Source: Mugil cephalus
Lineage: Eukaryota > Chordata > Actinopteri > Mugiliformes > Mugilidae
Assembly (NCBI RefSeq): GCF_022458985.1
Contig: NC_061786.1
Location: forward strand, 3,085,501 to 3,149,500
Length of the DNA: 64,000 bases
Reading direction: 5' to 3'
This document shows positions 12,781 through 23,369 of the stretch, one piece after another (within the stretch, counting starts at the first letter, position 1; each line of letters starts with the position of its first letter). The notes under the pieces were generated by a model. The model searched no databases and was not told the DNA's origin. It saw nothing but the letters and a program-made list of their open reading frames with translations. Position numbers and translations under genes: made by a program.

Positions 12781-12904
12781 GTACTACCATCTCATCTGTA
12801 AAAGGATCCCTGAATTTACATACAGTATGTTACTATTTGCTTCTTAATAAAAAAAATATTCTATCCTTGAATGTTCTTTATGTGCTGCTGAATGATGCGT
12901 AAAG

Positions 12905-13135
12905 TCTTCTTCTAGGGGTTGCAGACTCCTAAAGACATTTCTCTGAGAAATTACAAGTTTATGAACACATGGTAAAAGCTGTTGTATAATTTGTCTTGAA
13001 ACTTGCATTCACTATTTAATATGCTACATGTATACATTGTTCTCAAAAGTTATATTAAAAAAAAAAAAGTTCCCAATACCTCAGATATATCATTTGTGAA
13101 AGAATAGTGTAAATTAAACATAATTAACTGGAAAC
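12905..13135 (-). other. IRG upstream-intron homology, left part
   Basis: The segment parallels 20570-20780 in the broken IRG copy. Shared strings include 'cattcactatttaat', 'cctcagatatatcatttgtgaa' and 'taattaactgga'. The homology stops abruptly near 13135 and resumes near 17225, so the intervening 4.1 kb is inserted sequence. Confidence 0.7.
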
Positions 13136-13144
13136 AGGAATGGT

Positions 13145-14090
13145 TTATTTGAAGAGTTGCAGTTCGGTTTTAGAGTTCATCATAGTATAGAAATGGATCA
13201 GGTTAAAGTTATCAAAGATCGCCTCTTGGCTGCTGACAATGGACTTTCTCTATGCTTGTCCTTTTAGATCTTAGTGCTGCATTTGACACTATTGATCACA
13301 GTATTCTACTACAGAGACTTGAAAGCGTGATCAAGATTACAAGAACTGCATTAGACTGGTTTAGAATCTGTCAGACAGATTCCAGATTATCCATGTAAAC
13401 AATGATTTTTCTGTATATGCAAAAGTAAACTATGGAGTCCCTCAGGGTTCTGTGCTAGGACCAACATTATTCACATTATACAAGCTTCACTTAGGCAATA
13501 GCATGGCATTAACTTCTATTGCTACACAGATGATACCCAGCCATATTTAACAGTGAAACCAAATTGAAACTAATCAGCTGGTTAAACTCCAAGTATGCTC
13601 TAAAGACATAAAGGCTTGGAAGACCTGTAATTTTCTACTTCACTCAGACAAAACAGAAGTCATTTCACTTGGCCCTAAACATCACAGAGATTCATTATCT
13701 GTCTCAGAGTGATCCTGAAGAACTAGTTCATGCATTTGTATCTTCCAGGCATGATTACCATAACTGATTACTGTCTGGCAGTCCAAATAACTCTTTAAAA
13801 GTCCTCCAATTGATTCAAAATGCTGCAGCAAGACCACTGACAGGAATTAGCAAGAGAGATCATTTTACTCCAGTTTTGGCTTTTCTTCATTTTCTCTATA
13901 AATCTATAACCCAATTTTAAATCATCCTCCTTACATACAAGGCCTAGTTCCATCCAGGTTCTGAAATGCTTAGCAGCTGCAATTGAAGAAAAATCTATTG
14001 AAGCAAATTCCTCATCTGCTAGAAAGGAGGATAGGCATATTATGTTTGTTCGGGTGGGAGAAAGGCCAGACCTGTGAAGATCAAGCATAG
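13145..14090 (+). pseudogene. LINE reverse transcriptase fragment (L2/Maui-like)
   Basis: A broken + strand reverse-transcriptase reading is visible in pieces. [20 protein letters not shown] at about 13255-13320 is the palm motif with the first catalytic Asp. [15 protein letters not shown] at about 13435-13480 is the next motif, and FLLHSDKTEVISLGPKHH at about 13630-13685 follows. LQLIQNAAARPLTG at about 13803-13845 and ILLTYKA at about 13925 belong to the C-terminal region. The motif wording fits the L2 (Maui) clade. Many stops and frameshifts and a missing YADD region show it is dead. Confidence 0.8.
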
Positions 14091-15245
14091 TGCAGGACAG
14101 CTAACTGTACTTTCCACCTCTTGGGTCTTACTTGTGCATAGGAAGGAGGTGAGAATGTCAAGAGGAAGTGTAAGTGAAGTCAAACGAGACAATAAGTGTC
14201 TGTAGCCTGCACATAATGTTGCACTTATTTAAAACCTTTAGTGAACTTCTGCTGAACTTATTTTGACTTGTTTTGAACTCACATTGTTTCCCATTAATTA
14301 ACGAGACTAGGCCCACACAGTCTCATACGACCAAAAAAAAAAAAAACTTAATCATATGATCGGTCAGTCAGGCCATTCAACAGATGTACTCTTCTCTATA
14401 GCCCACCACAGCAAAAACTGGTGTTAAATCAACTCCCACAGAGTTGATTTTAACACTTTTTCAGGGTTTATATAGCTCCACGCTCTACAGAGTTAAATTA
14501 CAGATTTTACACCATCTCAGAGTTCCTTTTTAACTCTCCAAATTGGGTGTTAAATTAACACTGCACGGTATGAAAATTAACGCTATTTTTACTTATTTTT
14601 TTATCTATGTAGTTTCAGTTTTCAGTTTTAATCCCTAAATTTAATATGTAATAATTTAATACAATAATAGTTAAAATTATAAGAGAATTAATTCCAAGAA
14701 CAACAATACATTTTCAAAAACATTTATTGTTGGGCTTTTTTCACGAGCAGTCAATTAGAACATAATAAATGAAGATAACATAAATTCACAAGCACACCAT
14801 CATAAGACACACTGAACACAAAATGAGCTTTAAAAAACTGCCCCAAGAGAGCTGTTGGCCTGATAGGGGCAGCTAGGAGGTGCAGCTGCTGACTCTGCTT
14901 TTTCTGAGGATGCTCTTCCGAACTGCAGTTAGACCGGGGTTAACACAAAGACACTGAGCATTACACACAGGAGCAAGTCAGAGAAAACAGCGTTACAGAA
15001 GTGATTATTCAGACATCCTAAACTCGACTGTAATTTGTTTCATCCACCTTTTACACACTTTTGCATATGAGGCTAAGACAGTGACATGACAAATTATCAT
15101 AAAAATTCTAAATATTAAATTACCATATGAAATACTACTACTACTAAGTCACTCAACTGCATCAGAGGCGCTGATTTTTGGATGCATCGGCCCTCCTGCT
15201 TGTAACCCTGACATTTCAAGCTTAGCCTAATGTATTGTACCCTTG
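14091..15245. other. Insertion segment with two AT-rich palindromes
   Basis: Part of the 4.1 kb insertion splitting the old IRG copy. It contains an inverted repeat with arms 14421-14435 and 14441-14456 and a perfect palindrome GTGTTAAATTAACAC at 14547-14561. Both share the GTGTTAAAT core, suggesting a small DNA transposon remnant. The rest shows no gene. Confidence 0.45.
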
Positions 15246-15249
15246 ATTT

Positions 15250-16371
15250 TCAGACCATGAGCATTTTAAAATATTTCAAGACAGCAGGAGGGAAAGTTTC
15301 AGTTGACTCTGTTAGAGGGACAGAAAGTGAGGAGCAGGTGAATGCCATAGAGGCAGCAGGGGAGGCAGTCTCCTCTGAAAGAGGGACAGCAGGTTAGTTT
15401 GACAGCAGAGAAAGGGGAAGTTGGTCAGTTGAGGAGCTGTTGCTGTATTTATTTTGTTTATGAGATTAAGGTGCACACAAACACAGGAAGTCGTGGAATG
15501 CTAAATGGCTACAAATGCCCCAGTTTAAACATTGGCTCCATAACACTCCACATGGTAAGTTTCCACAAAAAAGCAGCATTATATTGCAGTGGATAGCAAA
15601 CTTCTGCTTTTTACCGACGTTTTGTTGTGCTTGCAGGCAGCACAGACCTCCTGTAAAAATGGCCCTGAAATGAGACCTTTTGTGGAAGTGGGGACTGTCC
15701 ATTATAGAAAAGATTACCTGGAGCGTCACACAACCAGTGAGTATTAAAAACAGAGCATGAAATGCTATGAATTGCTTGCATCAGGTATTTTCTAAGCTTT
15801 TTCTCAGAAGTGTCAAATCACAATCCCAAAAGTTTCAGATATGGCTGAATGGGTACTAGTGTTCAGGAAGATTTTTTATTTCATTTTTTTATTTTTTGCA
15901 GGATACTGCAAAAAAACTGAAGGTCATAGATTAATTTGAGCCTGTCACTTTTATGGAACACAAAGCTGTGATTCGGGGATTCGAGTGCCTGTACTGGTGG
16001 GTCAAAAATCACGCACGCTGATCGTTCTTGGACCAGCTCCTGGGAGGTGACTATTTCCTCAAGCTTAAGGTAAGTATTTGTGCAAATATTACAGAATTAA
16101 ATTAGTTCAGCCCTATACTGTACATTGATGTAAAACTCATAATTCCAGTGAAAAAAGTATAGCATTTTTTCTTTTTCTGTTTTTAAGGTTGATCACAGAA
16201 ACAACTATCGCTGTCATCGTATCATCGATGAGATGCTTGAGATCCTTTCTCAAGTCCTCAAGGAGCCTCTCAGAGAGCAGATAACAGCATGGCAAGCCAT
16301 TGGAATTGAGCTTGATGAAAGCACAGATGTTTCCCTGCTTCGTCAGCTTGATCTGCACATCAGCTTTGACT
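15250..16371 (+). pseudogene. ZBED/hAT-transposase-like gene fragment (ZNF862-type), probably decayed
   Basis: Four coding-like blocks lie in order on the + strand. 15256-15393 starts MSIFKYFKTAGGKVSVDSV and ends at a GT donor. About 15460-15555 contains a basic WNAKWLQMPQFKHWL frame and ends at GTAAGT. 15631-15735 reads with a C..., FVEVGTVHYRKDYLERH layout that resembles part of a BED-type zinc finger. 16185-16371 reads IIDEMLEILSQVLKEPLREQ, then AIGIELDESTDVSLLRQLDLHI and stops. The 'IELDESTDVS..RQLDLHI' wording is characteristic of hAT-derived ZNF862-like proteins. The complete catalytic domain is absent and the second block has alternative frames, so it is either a truncated gene or a transposon relic. 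Confidence 0.5.
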
Positions 16372-16379
16372 AAATATTT

Positions 16380-17029
16380 GGTAGACCCTGCTCACAGTGT
16401 AGTCTTCCTTAAGAGGCAAAGATCACTGAGCTTTTTTTTTTAATTGTCATTATGAATTATGAATATTTATGGTTTTATACCCTGTTTGAAAGACTGTATT
16501 TTACATGTGTGATGTTCTACTGCAATTGGATTAATGTAAATAAAGGCTTGAAAAACATTCCAGGATGTAATTATTCCTGCGTTAACAGGAATACATGTTT
16601 CATGCATTTCATTTTTTTACTTGTTAGGGACCAAGCAGAAAACTAGCAAATGAAAAAAACTCAAACTCAAAACGAGGTCAACAAAGCAATAAGGAAACCA
16701 AGGTTTTAACTGAACCTAATCAAACTGACCTGCCTAACAAATGGGACACACACGGGTTATATACTCTTAGGACTAGTCCAAAACAGACAAAAAAAGGAAG
16801 AAATGTGACTAAGAATTTAACACTAACACAGCAAACATACCTAAACTAAACATTAACTAAGCAAACAAAGAAACAACCTCTGTACAAGGAATCAATTTCC
16901 CCAACCCAGCAAATCCAATCCAAAGGAAACTTCAAGGCTTCTGCAGTCCAGTCCCCCCTCTTCCAACTAAAGAAAGACCTCTTCCATTTCCCCTGGACCA
17001 TACATATATCACATATGATCATCAGCTAT
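16380..17029. other. Non-coding remainder of the 4.1 kb insertion
   Basis: AT-rich sequence, then a C-rich stretch near 16880-17000. No gene or known repeat was recognised. Confidence 0.4.
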
Positions 17030-17225
17030 ATGTTGTATTATTAAATTCTATGTGTTTCCTTCAAGTCTGTTATATGTATCTATGACAGAAGTTTGTTTAT
17101 CTTGTTTCTCCTGTTCATCTTTTCTCTCTATCTTCTCTGTGGAGATTTAGGTCAGTTTTTGTAAAGCATCTTCAGACAATTTGTATTGTTATTGACACTA
17201 CATAAATAAAATGAATAGTACTGAA
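17030..17225 (-). repeat. Teleost interspersed repeat, copy 2 (reverse)
   Basis: The reverse complement gives 'ttcaattaaattcagta..attttatttatgtagtgtcaataacaatacaaattgtctgaagatgctttacaaaa' in order, followed by 'agagaaaagatgaacaggagaaacaagat'. This matches 3785-4060 in wording and order. It forms the right edge of the insertion that splits the old IRG copy. Confidence 0.7.
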
Positions 17226-17340
17226 TTTAATTGAAATCCTTTGCCTTCATATCGTTATAAATGTGGAAAATAACCATTTTATGCCATTTTTGAAAAGATT
17301 TAAATAAACAGTGAACTTCAACAACAGAGATGCCAGCCAG
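17225..17340 (-). other. IRG upstream-intron homology, right part
   Basis: 'tcctttgcc..catat', 'aaataaacagtgaac..caacaacagaga' parallels 20770-20860 of the next IRG copy, continuing the homology interrupted at 13135. It directly abuts the truncated exon 2 of the next IRG pseudogene. Confidence 0.65.
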
Positions 17341-17361
17341 CTACTGTTTTTATAGCAAATG

Positions 17362-19856
17362 ACCGAACCCCTTTTTCTTGTTCTTGTTGTCCAGGTTGAT
17401 ATTTGGCTTGGCCATCAGCAGAGCATTCCTCTTGTGTTCAGGTAGTTCTCTCTCCAAGGTCTCATGTAAGACTGAAGAGTCCCAAAGATGAAGCTCAAAG
17501 CTGGACACCAGGAAGACCTGTGGAGCCTCAATGCCCTGTTGTGTAAGTCCTGTATCATAAACAGAATAAATAATTAGACATATAAAATAATAGAACATTT
17601 TAAAACTAACCTTTCTCATTGTGATCGAGTTCAAATAATTATTAAGAGTTTCTGCAGCTCCACCTGGTTTTATGAAGTTTTATAGAGAGATGCAGCTCAT
17701 TGTTTAGCTGTCTAGTTCATGGTGTAGCTTTTGGTTTACTGCCACTACTCTCAGCATCATGTTCAGCAGAGGTCCGTTTCACGAAGCAGGTTTAGTGAAA
17801 ACCCTGGAGTGAGGGAAACTCTGAGTTTTCCGTTTCACAAAGGGAGGTAACTCAAACCAGAGAAAGCGGGGTAACTCTAGCCTGTTTCACAGAGAGAGGT
17901 AACTGTAGCTCTCGATCAGTTACCTAGTAACAGACTCTATGAACCTAACCTGGTCGGGAGCAGGTTTTACTCAATGAACCTCGAGTTTCTCTCTGTCTCT
18001 GCCTTCTTTCAGTCACACACGCTATTTGATTTCCTCATTCATTCATTCAGCAGGCAAGTTTTGGCGTAGCCTTGTTCTGCCGTCTGTCAAAAATCATTAA
18101 AAAAATCAGAGTCAGTAGCTCTATCAGAAGTCCATTAGGCACAGTAGGAGGCAACTTTTTTCATGAACATGGCATGTCCTTTTGACAGCGATCCTGTGGA
18201 TGAAGGTGCAGCATTACTGTGCAGAGAATTAAATATTATCTTATCGAGCGGTACCATAGGAATCTGTTGGGACAAAAGAAAAAAAAGACATAAAAGACAA
18301 ATAAATATTTGTATGAATAGGCTTTAAAAAAATATGGGCCTATTACATTTTATAAAGGCACTTGTGTCTTGGGGAGTGGACTCAGAGGATGAGCTCCCTC
18401 CAGGGATTCCCTCAGCCACTGGGCTTCCAATATTCCGGCTTAGGGCTCCTCTGCCTCCGTTAGAGGTGGCGGTGCTGGGCCACCACCCATCTGCCTTCTT
18501 TCTGTTGGCTGAGTAGAAGTCTGTGTTAGTTTAAAAAGGTTTCATTATTTAACACAGCATGATATAGATGACAAGAGAACATTTATGTGTGTGAAAACAA
18601 CATTATGCTGGGGATAAAACAACTGTGCAGTCAAATAACCACTTATTATTTACTTCACAGTGTAAAACATGATCAAAATGAGGTCCCTCCATGCCGAGGT
18701 CTTACCTGTTTGAACAATGTTTTTATATTTCATCTTAAACTGCTGCCAAGTGCGCTTCTGCCCCATGGGACTGCACCTATGAAATAAATGAATAGGCTAC
18801 CATTCATGCAGTTTCCCCTAGCAATATTATTGGGATTGCAAAGGACTACATTTAAACTTAGGCAGTGACCCGAGCAGCAATGTTCTCCCATTTCAGGATT
18901 AGGATTTCTAATTTGAGGTTGGTGAAAAACATAGCCATCCTCTCCCCCGTTGCCATGGTTACTCGTCGAATCAGGGCTCCATTGATGCTGGCTTTTTATA
19001 GTTGTGGTGCACAAGCTCAACTCCTGGTGAAACTACTCCGATTTGATTAAACTAACTTTAATCCACTGTCCTGGAACTGGAAACTCAGAGTAGATCAACT
19101 CAGAGTTTAGGATTAGACTCAGAGTTTGTTGAACCTGCTTTGTGAAATGCACCCCAGACCTCTTTAGCAACTCAGCCGCACCCATCAATAACAGGAGAAC
19201 AACTACCCTACAGCAGGAGCAATTGAAGTAAAGTGGTTTCAAAGAAGTAAAATATGTTTTGAGATGGTTGGTTAAAAACAATTACATGCAGCACTTACCT
19301 TGAATGCAGTTTTCCCTGATCTTAGTCAGAGTCCTCTCTTCACTGAAGTCTCTCTGACTTCTCTCCTCAGCACGTAGGTCGTTGTCAATCTTTGAGCGAA
19401 CAAAGTAGAACCTTTTCCCCATCCTCTGAATCTCCTGAGCCAGTTTCACATCATTTTCTCTGAAACGTGTGTCTGAGATGATGATGAAGAAGTCAAACTT
19501 CTCAAATCCAACATGCTTCAGGTACTTGTCAGCTGGAAACCTGGTGGTCCCAATTCCAGGAAGATCCCAGAATGTAACATTAGGATAGTTTGGATGAGGG
19601 TATGGCGTGACCTCTGTGGTGGTTTCTACACAACCAGTAGGAGCAGCTCCTTCATCTTTGTTGTCTATACCTCTGAAGGCATTAACAAATGTGGATTTAC
19701 CAGAGCCAGACTCTCCTGTGATGGCAATATCGAGGGAGTGTTTTTCTCTTTGTCCAATAACTCTTGGATCTTTGTAGCAGCCAGTGATTGGTTATTGTTC
19801 TGAAGTGCTTCTTTAATTTCTCCTGTAAAGGAGTCCAATTCAGACGGATTTTCCAT
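17362..19856 (-). pseudogene. IRG pseudogene (immunity-related GTPase), broken copy
   Basis: Exon 1 (19299-19856) starts MENPSELDSF and retains DLPGIGTTRFPADKY and the SKID motif. One base is missing near 19736 ('cgagggagtg' against 'cgaggcgagtg' in the copy at 31109), which shifts the frame just before the P-loop. The donor 'cttgaat' side keeps GTAAGT. Exon 2 (17362-17549) keeps only the first 62 or so codons (GLTQQGIEAPQVFLVSSFEL ... MAKPNINLD) and then ends at a junction with an older IRG remnant, so the C-terminal helical domain is lost. A 1.4 kb Harbinger-like element occupies the intron. It cannot make a full GTPase. Its exon 1 is nonetheless nearly identical to the 5' part of the intact gene at 31109, which it appears to have helped form. 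Confidence 0.9.
17770..19154 (-). mobile_element. PIF/Harbinger-like DNA transposon with Myb/SANT ORF remnant
   Basis: The ends are inverted repeats: left GGTCCGTTTCACGAAGCAGG, right (reverse complement) GGTGCATTTCACAAAGCAGG. A 3-base CAG flanks both sides (17767-17769 and 19155-19157), fitting the 3-bp target duplication of Harbinger elements. The left end has repeated 'gtttcac..ag.gaggtaact' subterminal blocks. On the - strand around 18690-18775 a frame reads KRTWQQFKMKYKNIVQT and ends at a GTAAGA donor; this is the Myb/SANT-like DNA-binding protein of Harbinger-type transposons. Around 18365-18450 a GIPGGSSS-type, SESTPQDTS-like stretch fits the next exon of that protein. No nuclease (transposase) ORF is present, so it is non-autonomous. 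It sits in the intron of a broken IRG gene. Confidence 0.8.
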
Positions 19857-21119
19857 GGTGATCTTTCATGCCTTGAGTAAAAAGGAAATAAAATGAATAT
19901 TATCTTTTTAGGAATTTTAGCACAAGCACAAGTCTGCCATAAACATCATGTACATAGAAACGTCACTGTAAATTTACACTGAAGTATCAACAAAATAATC
20001 CTGTTATATCTAAATATAGGACATTACTGGTAAATTTAGTTAGAGAGATAAAATACAACAGTGTTTTACTGCACTGAGAGCTAAACGTAAAGAAGACAGT
20101 ATTTTAACAGTACGTTTTCATTGCATGGTGTGAAAACAAAACTGAGTCCATGAGTTCACACATGTTCAAGTGGTGATTATTTTTCCATCTCCACCCTTGT
20201 GAACTTGTTGAACCATTTTTCTTTCTCTTGTTTGCTCTGGAAAATAGTTTTTCTTAACTAGATTGTTGAGTAATTCTAATAAGACTTGGATTAATGTTGA
20301 CACATATTAGACTGGACTTGTATTCAGCTATTGTTAACTAGCCCAAGCACAGATGTGCACATTTGCTGATTTTAAGTTTGATACATGGTTGCATGACATT
20401 CTTTCTCCTCTGCTGTTAAAAAGTTGTTGGTGATGTGAGTAACTAATATGCACTTATCTGTTTGTACTGTTGAGTCAATCTTAGTGAAAGTACAGTTATT
20501 GAGAATTTTTCTCCACTCTAATTCTTAACACACATTCTTCAGGCTCTGAGAGAGAGACAGACGTGGTAAAGTCCCATCAAGGGGGATAGTTTTGTTAATA
20601 ACTAGACACATGATGAAAGCTGTTGAACCTGTATTATTTGTTTTAAAACTTGAATTCACTATTTAATAGGCTGCATTTTTACACTGTTCTTAAATGTTAT
20701 ATTAATAAACATGCCAATACCTCAGATATATCATTTGTGAAAAACACGTAAATTAACCTTAATTAACTGGAACTCCTTTGCCTGCATATTACTGTGCAAT
20801 GTGTACTGTAATGCTGTTATTGAAACTATGTAAATAAACAGTAAACCACAACATCAGAAAGATACCATTAATTTAACAGTACTGCTCTTTCTACGGGAAA
20901 ATAGAGTGTATGACAGATGAGTGAGAAGAACAAGAATTCACTGCATAAAATGAAAGACACTGAAATATGGATGACATTTGGAATGAGGTTTCATATTTTT
21001 CTATTGAAAATACATCCAGTAAATCTGTCTAAAGTTCAAATAATTATAGCATGTTTTGCATTGTTGAATTAAGGACATTACAGTCAAAGAGACAAATGTA
21101 AATATTAGCATATACTTAC
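19857..21119 (-). other. Upstream intron of the broken IRG copy
   Basis: The sequence between coding exon 1 (with a short 5' UTR stretch GCATGAAAGATCACC before the ATG, acceptor 'tttttactcaag') and the non-coding first exon at 21120. It is nearly identical to 31110-32371 and somewhat more diverged from 42377-43643. No other gene is seen. Confidence 0.6.
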
Positions 21120-21180
21120 ACTGGATTTCTCCTGATGCTGAGATGTAGAACCCGAGTACAGACAACGCTTAAATCTATGG
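21120..21180 (-). other. Non-coding 5' exon of the broken IRG copy
   Basis: The reverse strand ends ...CAGCATCAGGAGAAATCCAGT followed by the donor GTAAGTATAT. The same exon end and donor recur upstream of each intact IRG copy (32372, 43644, 48132). The 5' limit is not determined. Confidence 0.6.
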
Positions 21181-21833
21181 TTTACAAATGAGTTACTAAC
21201 AGCTACATGTAGTGCAGTTCAGCTACAGAACCCAGTCATTGTGTGTTATAAAATGCAGTAAAAGTGTTTGTAAGAGCACAGCCCTTTAGAGAGCGACCAA
21301 TGAAAGACCTTGAATTACACCACGTGCAACTGAAACCTGTAAACCAGCTGATTTACTAGAAGTGTGGGTATGACACACAAGAAGGGCGTGGTGTGGTGCT
21401 TACCTTGACTGTAGTATGTCTTGATATGTGTGAGAGTCCTCTCTCCATTGAACTCTGTGGTGTGGGGTGGTGTGGTGTTTACCCATCACAGATGATCCGA
21501 ATTATTTACAGACTGTAGGATTTACAGACAAGTTTAAACAAGTATTGGTAAGCTGACAAGTAATGCAAACTCCAAATGAATGCTCCATTTGGCACACTCC
21601 TAAACAGTCTGAAATTAAAGGAACACAGGAAAAACAATAAATGTACGTCCGTAGCTGTTGGTAGACTGTATTGATGGAAAGCTACATCACACCATCAGCA
21701 TTAACTGGTAGCCAAATTGGAGGAAATCACTCACTCAAAAGCTGTTTTGTGATCATATGTGGGATGGTCCTTTGTTATTTCTTGGTGGTGCCACCTCAGC
21801 TGGCAGGTAAAATGTCTGGAGAACTGTAGCTGC
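21181..21833. other. Promoter-side flank of the broken IRG copy, with small IRG scrap
   Basis: AT-balanced flank. At about 21417-21465, 'gtgagagtcctctctccattgaactct' is a short scrap of IRG exon 1 that is preserved longer at 43945-44165. A CATTTTATAACACAC element on the reverse strand near 21248 could act as a TATA box for the 5' exon. Confidence 0.4.
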
Positions 21834-21846
21834 ACACACACGCACG

Positions 21847-21920
<74 letters not shown>
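21834..21920. repeat. (CA)n microsatellite
   Basis: A dinucleotide run with a CG-rich start (cacgcacgcgcgcg) and one 'cc' interruption. The duplicate at 33085-33168 has a different length and lacks that interruption. Confidence 0.97.
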
Positions 21921-21922
<2 letters not shown>

Positions 21923-21982
21923 TGTGTGTACTTGCATCATATTGAGGACACTAATTGGTATAATGCATTCCCTAGACCCTTA

Positions 21983-22006
21983 CCCTGACCCTGACCCTGA
22001 CCCTGA
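21983..22006. repeat. (CCCTGA)4 telomere-like hexamer run
   Basis: Four CCCTGA units preceded by one CCCTTA, close to the vertebrate telomere hexamer CCCTAA. The duplicate is at 33230-33253. Confidence 0.9.
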
Positions 22007-22009
22007 CCA

Positions 22010-23369
22010 AAACATTTACAATAATGTAACTTAGTAGGAGAACTAGAACACTGGGGCTTCAATAAAGAGGCCACAACAGTCAGTGTGGGTCATAAACATG
22101 CCATTTATTCTTTAGTTTCTGAAGAAGAAGACAGACACACACACTGCAGCTGGGGAACCAACAACTCCATGCAAGGGCACTTGGAGTATACTACTTATTC
22201 CAAATTAATATAAACAACTTCAAAATAAAACACCACACATAAAACAATGTGCCACCGCAAACCTTATCACTATCTAGACTGAACTCCCAGCACCCCAACT
22301 GCACTGGGAATGAAGGGCATCACCCACTGTAGCACTAGAAACAAAAGAAGACAGAAATTGAAATTAGAAATTAAAAGCAGTTCCAAACAAAAATAAAATC
22401 AGTAAAGCCAATATAGATATAAAATCGGCAGTCAGTGCTTATACTTCGTATAAGGCAGTCAACGTTTTAGTATTTTCTTCCAAAGTGAACAGGAAGTGAT
22501 AAAACAGTCACTGCCACATGGGGTGCAGTGCACACGGAGAGCCTTGCCTGAGGAGAGTGGCGAGCATTCACAGCTGCAGTCTCATTTATGCTAACCAGCC
22601 AACTCCTCCAGTCTCCTTTGATTGGTGAGGACCGGCCAAAATGTCCTCACTTTCCAAAAAATACTTCACTTTGTTGGTTAAAAACTCACACGACCGTCAG
22701 TACGTAGCATGAACAAGAAAACTGATTCACCGCATTGTGTTAATGTTAATATTATCAAGTGATCTAGTGATGCTGTCTGACTTCACTCAGTGTAATGACA
22801 ATTGATTTAACACATTGATCTTTCTTTGTTCTGTTTCCTGGTCTTGGTGTGTTGTTTAATATTTTACTGATAATGGCCGCAAACTATGTTGGTAAACAGA
22901 TCTGTGTAGGACACACCTTTGTGGTGATAAAGATCCCCAGTGATATCTAGGTGAATATGGTTCAGTTAAGTATGGGCCTGAAATTGCAACCATTTTAGTC
23001 ACACGTGTAATCTGTGTGACTTAAAATATTTTGGAGTGAACAATTTATGTGTTGTGAGGAACCATCATGGCATTAGCCTCTATGTATATGTATATTTGTG
23101 ACTCATCAATAAACAGGGCTTCATTCCATTATACACACTCTAATGCTGATATACTCGTGGAAGGAGAAAGGTATTAAATGTGTATATACTGCAACCTCCT
23201 GGTAGATATTGGACATTGACCCTGTATTTTTTCACTAGCATGGTAGGTGAGGCATGTGCTGTATTCCACTGGCATGGAAAAGGGGTAAATTCTCTTGAGA
23301 GATTGGGATATGTTAGATTGTATGTATATGTCAAGGGAGATGCATTAGCACTCCATAAGCCACATGTAA
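22010..23369. other. Unassigned sequence within duplication unit A
   Basis: No gene is seen. It includes a copy of the dispersed repeat also found at 10206 (here about 22717-22877). The segment is duplicated at 33257-34618. Confidence 0.5.
22717..22877 (+). repeat. Dispersed repeat copy
   Basis: It shares motif order with 10206-10353 ('gctgtctga', 'gatttaacacattg', 'cttggtgtg.tgtttaatattttactgataat') and is duplicated at 33978-34138. Confidence 0.5.
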
